Origin: Amoeboradix gromovi
Taxonomy: Eukaryota > Sanchytriomycota > Sanchytriomycetes > Sanchytriales > Sanchytriaceae
Reading direction: 5' to 3'
DNA length: 11,054 bases
Assembly: GCA_018985225.1 (NCBI GenBank)
Contig: JADGIF010000319.1
Coordinates: 1 to 11,054, forward strand
Shown piece after piece: positions 1-7,533 of this stretch. The notes under the pieces were generated by a model, which ran no database searches, was not told the DNA's origin, and saw only the letters and a program-made list of their open reading frames with translations. Numbering within the stretch: position 1 is the stretch's first letter; every line of letters begins with the position of its first letter. Both the position numbers and the translations under genes were made by a program.

Positions 1-138
1 GATGTAGGGTCTTCTAGTTTTATTTTAAAAAGAGGAATACAATTAATGAGAGAATCTTGGTATAACAGAAGAAGATCTTTTATTAATGATAGCATTTCCT
101 CCGTATGGAGCACCTTCTTTAAAAACGAGTTAGTCTAG
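1..138 (+). CDS. 3' end of an unidentified gene (partial, runs off the window start)
   Basis: Frame 1 is open from base 1 to a TAG at 136-138, giving the last 45 residues of a protein that starts outside the window. The tail is rich in Arg and aromatics (WYNRRRSF, SSVWSTFFKN) and ends FKNELV. I do not recognise the family. An AATAAA at 170-175 lies 31 nt past the stop and fits a short 3' UTR. Directly after Lys-Asn the minus-one frame (123-221) is open for 33 codons and encodes a hydrophobic, membrane-helix-like stretch, so the true C-terminus could differ if there is a frameshift or sequencing error in the A run at 121-125. The stop codon lies inside a 33-bp repeat found again, inverted, at 7568-7600. 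Confidence 0.5.
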   Translation, partial: DVGSSSFILKRGIQLMRESWYNRRRSFINDSISSVWSTFFKNELV

Positions 139-162
139 TTTTTATATTTGGTGTCCCACTTG
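130..162 (+). repeat. 33-bp inverted repeat, copy 1
   Basis: This stretch matches the reverse complement of 7568-7600 at 31 of 33 positions. It begins at the last two codons and stop of the upstream partial gene and ends 61 nt before the ATG of the nuclease gene. Relative to the following gene it has the same orientation as copy 2 has to the LRR gene. A 13-bp palindrome (ATAAATGATTTAT, 171-183) follows after 8 nt. Confidence 0.75.
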
Positions 163-170
163 CAATCTTA

Positions 171-183
171 ATAAATGATTTAT
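171..183. repeat. 13-bp palindrome next to inverted-repeat copy 1
   Basis: ATAAATGATTTAT has perfect 6-bp arms around a central G. The same 13-mer occurs at 7608-7620 next to copy 2. With the preceding A it also supplies AATAAA (170-175), a plausible poly(A) signal for the gene ending at 138. Confidence 0.55.
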
Positions 184-223
184 TCCCTTCAAACCGGAAA
201 AACGATTTTGCTCTACAATCTTA

Positions 224-679
224 ATGTCAAGGGTTCTGGGCCACGAATTTGAGGCATTTGTATGTAACGTAATCAAGAAAAGTAGCAGATTGACAGTAAC
301 ACAGACAAAAGGATCAGGTGATGGGGGAATCGACTTTTTCTGTTCATGCAGAGGTGAAATAGCTGTTGGTGAGATAAAGTCTGGAAACTCAATTGGAACA
401 CAGCTTATCAGAAATTTCATTGGATCTATGCTTACAAATGAAGTCAAAAATGGTATATTTATTTCTAAAGTCAGTTTAACAAAGGATGCAAAGATTTTAG
501 TTAACTCTATTACGCCAGATCTCTCTTTCCTCTACGTTCAAATATCTGAGACGAAATTACACACATCAAAAAACTTGTCCGAATCAATTGTAAAAGTACA
601 TTCAAACAAGTATTGCAATTCGTCTTTAGTCTATGACTCTCGTAATAAGCTTGTCACGTTAAACGGACAGGTTTTATAG
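224..679 (+). CDS. Rrg7/Mrr-like PD-(D/E)XK nuclease-fold protein
   Basis: A 151-residue protein with the restriction-endonuclease-like fold of the Mrr family. Visible motifs, in order: GHEFEAFV (residues 6-13, the N-terminal helix with its Glu), GSGDGGIDFF (about 31-40, catalytic Asp), VGEIKS (about 48-53, the E-x-K pair), a helix with IRNFIGSM, then GIFIS and LTKDA. In fungi this layout is that of Rrg7 (DUF2034), a mitochondrial protein needed for respiratory growth in yeast; bacterial Mrr enzymes cut modified DNA. A nuclease role in organelle DNA maintenance is inference. The ATG at 224 is the first in frame and keeps the conserved GHEFE. Upstream the frame stays open for 15 codons without an ATG (to the TGA at 176-178) and looks like a targeting peptide (KRFCST). 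An AATAAATTTACT element follows the TAG by one base. Confidence 0.78.
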   Translation: MSRVLGHEFEAFVCNVIKKSSRLTVTQTKGSGDGGIDFFCSCRGEIAVGEIKSGNSIGTQLIRNFIGSMLTNEVKNGIFISKVSLTKDAKILVNSITPDLSFLYVQISETKLHTSKNLSESIVKVHSNKYCNSSLVYDSRNKLVTLNGQVL

Positions 680-680
680 C

Positions 681-692
681 AATAAATTTACT
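681..692 (+). terminator. Poly(A)-type signal after the nuclease gene
   Basis: AATAAATTTACT starts one base after the TAG at 677-679. The reverse complement of this exact 12-mer ends the FtsX/HIBADH and coiled-coil/LRR convergent pairs. Confidence 0.6.
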
Positions 693-721
693 TCCTTTTT
701 ACATTTAAAACCAATTTTTCC

Positions 722-751
722 ATGTTTGGACGTCGTTTGTTCTCAACGTAG
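722..751 (+). other. Short upstream ORF, in frame with the FtsX gene
   Basis: ATG at 722 opens nine codons (MFGRRLFST) and stops at TAG 749-751, one codon before the FtsX ATG at 755 and in the same frame. The peptide resembles a mitochondrial presequence. It could be a regulatory uORF, or part of a 5' exon: the sequence CAACGTAG at 744-751 resembles the 3' end of the gene's own intron (TTAACGTAG). No GT within 722-751 gives a frame-preserving intron ending at 751. Confidence 0.3.
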
Positions 752-754
752 AGA

Positions 755-3700
755 ATGTCTGATCAAGATTTAGTAAAAGATATAAAGGTATCCTCAATTA
801 TTATGAAGAGATTTGAGTTTGTTGTGTCTGCTAAAATAGCTTATAGAGAAGCTGCGAGAAATAAGTTCAACTTCCTACTCGGTTTATTGACTGTTTTCAT
901 CGTTGTGAGTATCGTAGCTATACTTGTTAGCGTGATCGACTATGCTCCATTAATTTTCCTGGGTCTCAGTGAACAGATGCAAGGCCAAATCGATTTATAT
1001 GCTATGCTCTTAAACGAGTATGCCTCGGATATGCGTTTTAATCTCTCTAACATTCCTTTTAATGCGGCTCCAAGATATACTGAATCTGTGGAATTATTCA
1101 AGGCTTCTGGATGTTCAGGATTCAATATTAATGATCCATTCAATTCCAAATTATTTTATCCTGATTCTTCTAGTTGTGAAGCAACTACCATATCTAGTTG
1201 CTTAATCGATCTGTGCGATACTTACACAACTGGCAACATCCTTGCATTTGATCATGACCTGGAGTCCAATTACGGAATTGGCTCTAAATATCCTTTTGAC
1301 AAGCTATTGCCTAACCAGATCATTATAGGTAACAAATTGGCTAACGAATTGAATATTCACGTTAACGATCATGTCATTATCCCTCAGTCTGTTGACTATT
1401 TATATCTTCAGCAGGTATACTCTGAAAGTCTCAGTAAAAATATATCTGTTGGTACGTCAGTTGGATATGCTTCCAAGGTTATTAACATTGCTCAAGTAGT
1501 TGCTGTTGTTGATAACCCATATCGCAAAACATCTCTGGATTCTGACGCATTCATATTTATGGAATTATCTACGTTGCCTTCAATGCAGGCCAGTCAAATG
1601 CACCCTAACATAACTGATAATTTTAAACAACTTTTTACCGGACTAGAATCTACTGTTAATCAGTTCATTAAAGAACTAATTATTCCTTGCTCACTCGACA
1701 GGCAATCTTGCTATTCTGGAAGCAGTTATGACTCTATTGCTAACACGATCAATCCGTGGGCAAGTGATATTAGAACGCTCTTGGGATACGATGAGGTTGT
1801 AACTTCTCTGCCCATTCTTGTCTATTTGCAAGACCAGCGGTTCTTCATAAGTATGCTAAATCTATTACTGTCATTGGTCGTCGTAGTATTGGGCAGCATA
1901 TCTGTGTTCTTGATATACTCTCTGTTGATGACCAGTGTGGAAACCAAGATATTTGAGACCGGTATTGCTAGAATGATAGGGTTCCGAAAGATTAACATTT
2001 ATGCTACTCTAATACTTCAAGGTCTATTTTATTCCATCCCTGGTTGCTGCTTTGGCTTATTAGCAAGTCAAGTTGCTTTTATATTCGTAGGACAATATCT
2101 GAATGATTTGTTACAAGTCGTGCTAGCAGTTAGAATCAGTAGTAGAGGTATATTGATCGCTTTTTTATTGGGATTCTTTATTCCTATATTTGCTAGTATT
2201 GTACCAGTAAAGAAAGCGCTAAGTTACAACATTCATGATGCTCTAGACCAGCGTCAAAGTACATTTAAACCAGTCAAAATTACAATAGAGCGAACCAAAA
2301 GTCATAGTATACCGGTATATCAAATCATAGGTGGCTGTATTGCTGTGTCTGTTGGTTTTAGTGTTTACTACTTGTTGCCTGTTGCATTGGTCAACGGTGA
2401 TATCGTATTGATGTTTAATATATTCTTCATCATACTAGTCTTAATGTTAGTCGGTTTGACTGTGTTAGGTACTAATTTTGAGTCTATTATCCAGAATATG
2501 CTGTTAGATCTCATATTTATATTTCCAATTGAAAAGAAGTCTATGAAGCAGTTAATCGGTAGGAATTTGTTAGCCCATAAACAAAGAAATAAAAAAACTA
2601 CCTTGATCTTTGCAGTTGCTCTCAGTTTTATCATTTTCTTGACTGTTAGCGGTAATATACAGCTAGATAACCTGGATTTTACCAAAAGAAGAAAGGCAGG
2701 CACAATATATTCGATTCAGCAATCCAGGTACTACGATGATGGCCAGGCTACAGGTTTCGATAACTATCTGGAAATCGAGCAATTTTTATTAACGAGGAGT
2801 GAGGTGTTGGACATTGCATATTCTACTTATCCACTTGTAGAATGGGATGCTATACAGTTTAAGAATACCATGATAAGTAATTTAGGTCAAACTATCAAGT
2901 ACAACACCAATATATACGCAACCAGTCCCAATTTCTTGGATGTAATGAATATTGATTTTATTGAAATGTATGATACTACAGACAGTCATTACAGCCCAAT
3001 TGAATCGCTTTATGGGCTTAAAAACGGCAATACTTTAATAATGGGAGAAGGTGTTTTTCATAAGCTCTATCTTGACTCTCTTGAGGATAAATTCACTATT
3101 ACAAAGACCACGCAGGATCAGAATGGTATGTTTAATAGCACCAATTTTATATTCAATACCCAAGCTGTATTCTCGTCATTTCCTTTTTACTCAATTTCCA
3201 AGTATTCCAGTTCCAGATCATCTGTAATTACAGACCTATTTACCATGTATCATATGGCAGGGTGGAACTACACTGGAATTGAAAATGTACCACTAAAACA
3301 CATATTCATAAAGACAAAAGAGTTAACTTCTAAACAAGAATACATATTCCTACGCGATTTGAAGTTGCAATTTAAAGCCAGTAGTTCCATAGAAATCAAC
3401 AACATAAGCGGCGATTTAAGTACAGCACAGTTTGCTAAAAAGACTCTGCAGACCATGTTTCAATGCATCAGTGCTATGATTATACTTTTGATGTTTTTCA
3501 GTCTAAATTCGAGTATGTCCGTAAACATACAAGAGCAAAAGAAGGAAATAGGAATACTAAGATCATTGGGACTAACAGCTGTAGAAATATACAGGTTATA
3601 TATATTTGAAGCCACTGTGTTGGTATTAAGTGCAGGGTTCTTGGGGTAACATTCATTAACGTAGAATTATGACAGGTGCGTTTATAGGTTGGACAATGAC

Positions 3701-3860
3701 TGCGCAACAGAGTGTATTGAGTAACTTGCCATCTTTCTTTTCATTTCCATACGATATAACACTAATAGTATTTGCAGCATCGATAATATGCGGGATAGCT
3801 TCGGTAAGTACAAACATCCAAATAATATTAAAAAGAGGAATAGTATCATTGCTAAGATAA
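755..3860 (+). CDS. Double-FtsX-domain (MacB/LolC-like) membrane protein, two exons
   Basis: Joining 755-3645 to 3665-3860 gives 1028 residues. Hydrophobic segments suggest ten membrane helices: one near residues 40-62, a large outside domain, three (about 364-391, 421-445, 464-488), two central (521-575), one (617-637), a second outside domain, and three at the end (900-922, 949-973, 990-1012). Each half ends in an FtsX-type core: ETGIARMIGFRKINIY in the first, KKEIGILRSLGLTAVEIY in the second, and the protein closes with the family-like tail KRGIVSLLR. In bacteria such permeases pair with an ABC ATPase to move lipoproteins or to act as mechanotransmitters; no ATPase is nearby, so the partner and substrate are unknown. 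The exon junction falls inside the penultimate helix, restoring a Gly-rich FLGIMTGAFIG stretch. The gene is convergent with HIBADH, 28 bp apart. Confidence 0.88.
3646..3664 (+). other. 19-nt spliceosomal intron in the FtsX gene
   Basis: GTAACATTCATTAACGTAG. It has GT and AG ends and a branch-like CATTAAC a few bases before the AG. Removing it joins frame 2 to frame 3 (…GFLG / IMTGAFIG…) inside a membrane helix. A simple frameshift does not work: the upstream frame stops at TAA 3647-3649, the downstream frame has TAA at 3657-3659, and the third frame stops at TGA 3670-3672, so no single indel bridges the two parts. Confidence 0.75.
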
Positions 3861-3862
3861 TG

Positions 3863-3874
3863 AGTAAATTTATT
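3863..3874. terminator. Shared two-sided poly(A)-type signal, FtsX/HIBADH
   Basis: AGTAAATTTATT lies in the 28-bp gap between the FtsX stop (3858-3860) and the HIBADH stop (3889-3891). Read on the plus strand it gives AGTAAA two bases after the FtsX stop; read on the minus strand it gives AATAAA 14 bases after the HIBADH stop. Confidence 0.6.
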
Positions 3875-3888
3875 GATTTCCGACGTTT

Positions 3889-4743
3889 CTATTTCTGTTC
3901 TAACCATTTATAGACAGCGCTAAAATCCAAATCCTTGAAATTCTTGTCGTTACACATGTCAGCATAAGACTGCTGAGCTATTGAAGCCATAAGAGTTGGG
4001 GAACTAACGCTGCTTGCAGAAGATAGAGCTAATTTCATGTCTTTATGGCAAAGGCTCACAGAAAATCCCGGTTTATATTTGTTAGAAGAAGGTACATTGG
4101 GCATAACGTTAGGTGCCGGGTTATATGTATCGCTAGACCAGCAGCGCCCGGAACTAGTATTAATGATTTTAGTTAAGGTAGCGGGGTCCATTCCTAATTT
4201 CTTGCCTAACAACAAAGTTTCACTAAGAGCGAGCATTGTAGTGCCTAGCAACATGTTGTTGCAGACTTTTGCAGTCGCACCAGCACCAGCAACTCCACAA
4301 TGTACGATGTTTTTACCCATGGTGGACAAAATAGGATCTGCAATTTTTAACACGTGCGATTCACCACCAACCATGAAAGTCAAACTAGCGTTTTCGGCAC
4401 CAGATATGCCACCAGATACGGGAGCGTCTAAAGAATTACCGTGCTTAGATCTCACCAAGTTATGCCAGTTTTTAGAAGTTGTGGGGTCAACAGTAGAACT
4501 GTCAATCCATAATTTATCCTTTAATAAATGCTTGATTTCATCGGATATGCTGCTTACATGATCAGCAGTAGGTAGCATAGTAATGATAACATCGCTTTTG
4601 GAAACTAATTCAGATACATTGGAAGCCATTGTAACGCCTTGCCTGTCCTGTATATCAAAGGCAAGCACCTTGAACTTCTTCTGCAAGTTTTTGCACATTC
4701 TTAATCCCATAGCACCCAATCCTACAAATCCTACGGTTTGCAT
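3889..4743 (-). CDS. HIBADH: 3-hydroxyisobutyrate dehydrogenase
   Basis: A 284-residue NAD-dependent beta-hydroxyacid dehydrogenase that oxidises 3-hydroxyisobutyrate to methylmalonate semialdehyde in valine breakdown, normally in mitochondria. Seen: Rossmann GFVGLGAMG (residues 5-13), substrate motif DAPVSGGISGAENASLTFMV (106-125), catalytic Lys159 in GATAKVCNN, GRCWSSDTYNPAPNVM (199-214) almost as in animal enzymes, and HKDMKLA (233-239). The loop after the second strand (AFDIQDRQGV) is several residues shorter than usual. From the ATG at 4743 the protein begins MQTVGFVG with no targeting peptide, but the frame is open upstream to a TAA and encodes RLLARNWRFWAKTQN just before Met1, basic and aromatic like a presequence. 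It has no ATG; a CTG at 4780-4782 is a possible non-AUG start. A TATA-like box lies 72 bp upstream of the ATG. Confidence 0.95.
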   Translation of the reverse strand: MQTVGFVGLGAMGLRMCKNLQKKFKVLAFDIQDRQGVTMASNVSELVSKSDVIITMLPTADHVSSISDEIKHLLKDKLWIDSSTVDPTTSKNWHNLVRSKHGNSLDAPVSGGISGAENASLTFMVGGESHVLKIADPILSTMGKNIVHCGVAGAGATAKVCNNMLLGTTMLALSETLLLGKKLGMDPATLTKIINTSSGRCWSSDTYNPAPNVMPNVPSSNKYKPGFSVSLCHKDMKLALSSASSVSSPTLMASIAQQSYADMCNDKNFKDLDFSAVYKWLEQK

Positions 4744-4814
4744 ATTTTGTGTTTTAGCCCAGAATCTCCAGTTTCTAGCCAGTAACCGAAAATCAGAATA
4801 AGGCGCTTCAAATT

Positions 4815-4824
4815 CTTATATAAG
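4815..4824 (-). promoter_or_regulatory. TATA-like box upstream of HIBADH
   Basis: CTTATATAAG is a perfect 10-bp palindrome containing TATATAA on the minus strand, about 75 bp before the HIBADH ATG. It is placed as expected for a core promoter with a short leader that contains no ATG. Confidence 0.4.
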
Positions 4825-4970
4825 ACTTTTGCTTTAGCAATGGTTTAGAGATTGTTTTATGACATCTAGAGGTCTTAGCCACTTGTAAATAGAAAGGATT
4901 ATATTCAATAAACTGGAGAAACAGTTGCTAGCATTAGAGAAAGAAATTTCCAATAGCTTATACCTACGCT

Positions 4971-5357
4971 TCAGCGACTCTTAATCAATCCCCATTCCTT
5001 CATCTTAGCTAAGGAAGAAGCAAAACTAGCTCTATTAGTTCTGCCTTGCTCAGAATACTGCATGTCCCCGAATGTAGTAATAGTAATAAGTGCTGCCGCA
5101 GCAGCATCGTATCGCATTCTACCACATTCTTTTACGCTCGTCTTATTTCGTGCTCGTGGACAACACCTGCGAGAAATATTCTTGAAATAGATCAGTGTTT
5201 CTTGAGTGTATCTGTACAAGTCATGGTCGAGCGGGAGTGCAATGATCTAGCAGGACACGCATTTTATAGTTTTGGGCACCTTTGATACGGCCTCGAGATA
5301 TATCAAGTCATCTCTTTTCTTTTTGCCATCCACTTTTACCCCAAGTCTGCTTTTCAT
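4971..5357 (-). pseudogene. Uncertain small gene or relic with one in-frame TAG
   Basis: From an ATG at 5357 the minus-strand frame runs 36 codons (MKSRLGVKVDGKKKRDDLIY onward), meets a TAG at 5247-5249, then stays open for 91 more codons to TGA at 4971-4973. The second part looks protein-like (LYRYTQETLIYFKN; MRYDAAAAALITITTFGDM; SSLAKMKEWGLIKSR). I do not recognise the family; the C-terminal part could be helical or winged-helix. The TAG could end an in-frame GT-AG intron: GT sites at GTAAAA, GTATCA and GTGCCC give 93, 42 and 33 nt, all multiples of three, but none has the TTAAC box of the FtsX intron. Its ATG is only five bases from the divergent ATG at 5363, and no AATAAA follows its stop; both argue against an intact gene. 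A relic or a gene with a different first exon is equally possible. Confidence 0.35.
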
Positions 5358-5362
5358 TGAGC

Positions 5363-6721
5363 ATGTCCCTTATGTCATCTAAATCTGACGTTCTTAAGAA
5401 ATTGAACCGATCCTATCAGGATAAAAAGTTAGACTCGCCTTCTGCTAGTAGTATTGAGGACTCTACCTCTCTTAGAGATTTGAAATTACAAAAATTAGAA
5501 TTATCAGCAGGCAAAATTTTGAGCAAGTCTAAATCTGTAAGATACGAAGATAAACCTCAGGGAGCGGACCAAATAGAGTATGCTGAAATTTTTGACAAGG
5601 TTTCTGACATATCACCTTATAAATTTGAACCTAAATCTGTCATAGAGAAGTCTCCTGCGACTCCAATGAACTCAGACAGAGCTGTAGAGTTAAATGAGTT
5701 ATTGGAATTATCTAACCAGCACGCCATGGAAATTCATAGCTTGCAATTTGAATTACAAAAGCTGCAAAAGAAATTATCAGATACTCAGCCGTATGTGCAG
5801 TGTATATATGAGCATTTTGGTAAAATCTCTCCACAGGAGCTAGATATTGAGCTCAGAACTATCAAAGAGCAACATAATCATAGTGAAAATATGAAAGATC
5901 TAGTCAAATCATCTGAAATCCAAGTATCATCGGAAATACAAAAATTAAATGTTCACAATAAGTTGAATGAAATAGAAAAACAACTTGATGCTTTGATTGA
6001 ATCCAAAAACGATAATTTTAATGATACCCTTCAAAAAGGTCTAGATAAAATGATAGCATTGAGTGTTAATGATTCTAAACGCACAATTGAACTGACTAAC
6101 CAAATAGTGCCTCAACTGGCTATTCAGTTAAAGAAACAACTATCAGACTCTATAAATACTGCAAAGGTGATTCCTCTCCAAAACCAATTAGCTGCAATGC
6201 AACAGCGGGAGGATCAGGCAATTCAATCTCGAGAATATTACAAGAACCAGGTATCTAAACTAACTCGAGTTATGACGTCATCGCTAATGGACTCATACGA
6301 CTTGGGTGCAGATAATGAATTGTTGCTCAGGGACATCCAATTTGAAGTTCAAAAAGCATTTCAAAATAACGATTTACCCAACGACTGGCTCATAAATTGG
6401 ATAGAAAAAACTTCCCCTGAACAAGCTTCACAATCTGTATCTGTGATGTCCGATATGCTAGTTGAGCTATTTGCAGTTCCACCACCAAATATAGAATTCA
6501 GAGCTAATCAAGAAACAGTACAAAAGGCACCACTATTCCATCTATTAAAAGCATTTCTGTTAAAAATATACATATTGCATACTAAAAAAGCCAAAGTTGC
6601 CAATCCGTTGAGTGAAAATGAATTGTTGGATATGGTTCAAAAGAAAATCGACGTTTTGCAAAACAGTGTGAATAGAAAGAGTAATTTACTAACACATTTG
6701 GGTAACAAGATAGAATCTTGA
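5363..6721 (+). CDS. Coiled-coil protein of unknown function
   Basis: A 452-residue protein from the ATG at 5363; a second ATG three codons on (5372) is also possible. The frame is open further upstream but has no ATG there. Residues 1-100 are polar, Ser/Lys-rich and probably disordered, with several SP/TP sites (SPATP near 98). Residues about 105-140 (ELNELLELSNQH, SLQFELQKLQKKL), 160-215 (NKLNEIEKQLDALIES) and 270-300 have heptad-like Leu spacing typical of coiled coils. The C-terminal part (320-452) is more globular and helical (LLRDIQFEVQKAF, DWLINWIEKTSP, LLKAFLLKIYIL) and ends in a short helix. This architecture is common among cytoskeletal, spindle and tethering proteins, but no motif names one. 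There is no signal peptide or clear membrane segment. It converges on the LRR gene with 19 bp between stops. Confidence 0.85.
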   Translation: MSLMSSKSDVLKKLNRSYQDKKLDSPSASSIEDSTSLRDLKLQKLELSAGKILSKSKSVRYEDKPQGADQIEYAEIFDKVSDISPYKFEPKSVIEKSPATPMNSDRAVELNELLELSNQHAMEIHSLQFELQKLQKKLSDTQPYVQCIYEHFGKISPQELDIELRTIKEQHNHSENMKDLVKSSEIQVSSEIQKLNVHNKLNEIEKQLDALIESKNDNFNDTLQKGLDKMIALSVNDSKRTIELTNQIVPQLAIQLKKQLSDSINTAKVIPLQNQLAAMQQREDQAIQSREYYKNQVSKLTRVMTSSLMDSYDLGADNELLLRDIQFEVQKAFQNNDLPNDWLINWIEKTSPEQASQSVSVMSDMLVELFAVPPPNIEFRANQETVQKAPLFHLLKAFLLKIYILHTKKAKVANPLSENELLDMVQKKIDVLQNSVNRKSNLLTHLGNKIES

Positions 6722-6725
6722 TAGC

Positions 6726-6737
6726 AGTAAATTTATT
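6726..6737. terminator. Shared two-sided poly(A)-type signal, coiled-coil/LRR
   Basis: AGTAAATTTATT, identical to 3863-3874, sits in the 19-bp gap between the two convergent stops. AGTAAA starts four bases after the plus-strand TGA; on the minus strand AATAAA starts three bases after the LRR TAA. Confidence 0.6.
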
Positions 6738-6740
6738 GTA

Positions 6741-7469
6741 TTAATCTACTGATGGCTTAATCTTTGAGATACATTCCAATGAGCAACACTTGTATTCCAC
6801 TGGCAACGTTATATGCTTGACATAGACACTGTGATACTCGTGGATCATTAGTTGGCATACGTTACAAGTTATGCCCGAAGGCATATTCAGCTGTCTTTGA
6901 CACTGTTCCTTCAGCGTGAACTGCACAATTCGATCTTTTGGAGCCGAGACAGGATGCTTTAGAGACCTACATATCAAATGCTTATTAGTGAGCTCGTATG
7001 GAATACATAAAAGCGGATTACCGGATATATCTATAACATCTGCATTTATGTTGGGAAGATGGGTAAATTGGTTTTCTTGTAGATTTAAAGTATGGACTCT
7101 ACCGATTACTGATATATGCTTCAGATTATTAAATTGCAGGTTGACTATATACACATATGAGTCAATGACAATATTAGTTAAAAAATTGTGAGAGAGATCA
7201 AGGACGCGAAGATTAGGAAACGAAGAAGTGTTTGGAAATTCCGACAACAAGTTTCCACCAAAAATGTTACCAGCGATAAAGGAGGTTAAGCTTTGCCACG
7301 CGTGTATATATTTAGGTAATTTAGATATCTTATTATTGCTTATATCCAAATGTTCCAGCAGTTTTGTTTTCATCGGAAGGTGGTTAGGTATTCTGGTTAA
7401 ATTTTGGTTTGCAAGAATCAGCGTTACCATGCTTTGCTTTTGATTAGGAATGTCCTCAATATCTAGCAT
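6741..7469 (-). CDS. Leucine-rich-repeat protein with C-terminal Cys (zinc-type) motif
   Basis: A 242-residue protein. Residues about 15-158 form six to seven leucine-rich repeats of the typical/SDS22-like kind: LILANQNLTRIPNHL, LEHLDISNNKISKLP, LRVLDLSHNFLTNI, IVNLQFNNLKHI, VHTLNLQENQFTHLP, ADVIDISGNPLLCIP. The last repeat leads into a cap region. The C-terminus has C202-x2-C205 and C228-C229-S-x2-C233 in TCNVCQLM…LPVEYKCCSLECI, a pattern like the CxxC…CSxxC tail seen after LRRs in LRRC28/LRRC58-type proteins, probably binding zinc. The role is likely protein-protein interaction; the partner is unknown. No signal peptide or membrane helix, so cytosolic or nuclear. The promoter carries an NF-Y-type CCAAT box about 65-75 bp upstream. 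Confidence 0.85.
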   Translation of the reverse strand: MLDIEDIPNQKQSMVTLILANQNLTRIPNHLPMKTKLLEHLDISNNKISKLPKYIHAWQSLTSFIAGNIFGGNLLSEFPNTSSFPNLRVLDLSHNFLTNIVIDSYVYIVNLQFNNLKHISVIGRVHTLNLQENQFTHLPNINADVIDISGNPLLCIPYELTNKHLICRSLKHPVSAPKDRIVQFTLKEQCQRQLNMPSGITCNVCQLMIHEYHSVYVKHITLPVEYKCCSLECISKIKPSVD

Positions 7470-7533
7470 GAATTTGTTATCAGATCACTCCTGGTTTCTC
7501 ACGAATTTGGATATTTTTGAATAAAAACGCAAG

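Noticed and set aside
3640-3672. Simple frameshift or pseudogene explanation for the FtsX break
   Set aside because: Each frame has a stop between the two parts (TAA 3647, TAA 3657, TGA 3670), so one indel cannot join them, whereas a 19-nt GT-AG intron does so exactly.
4037-4561. 174-codon ATG-started frame on the plus strand
   Set aside because: It lies wholly antisense to the clearly conserved HIBADH gene and has no family features of its own; a shadow frame.
5282-5362. 27-codon N-terminal extension of the coiled-coil protein
   Set aside because: The extension starts at TTG, not ATG, and the sequence there is unlike the rest of the protein. The first ATG is 5363.
6273-6280. Perfect CRE-type TGACGTCA
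   Set aside because: It is in the middle of the coiled-coil coding sequence, far from any gene start; likely chance.
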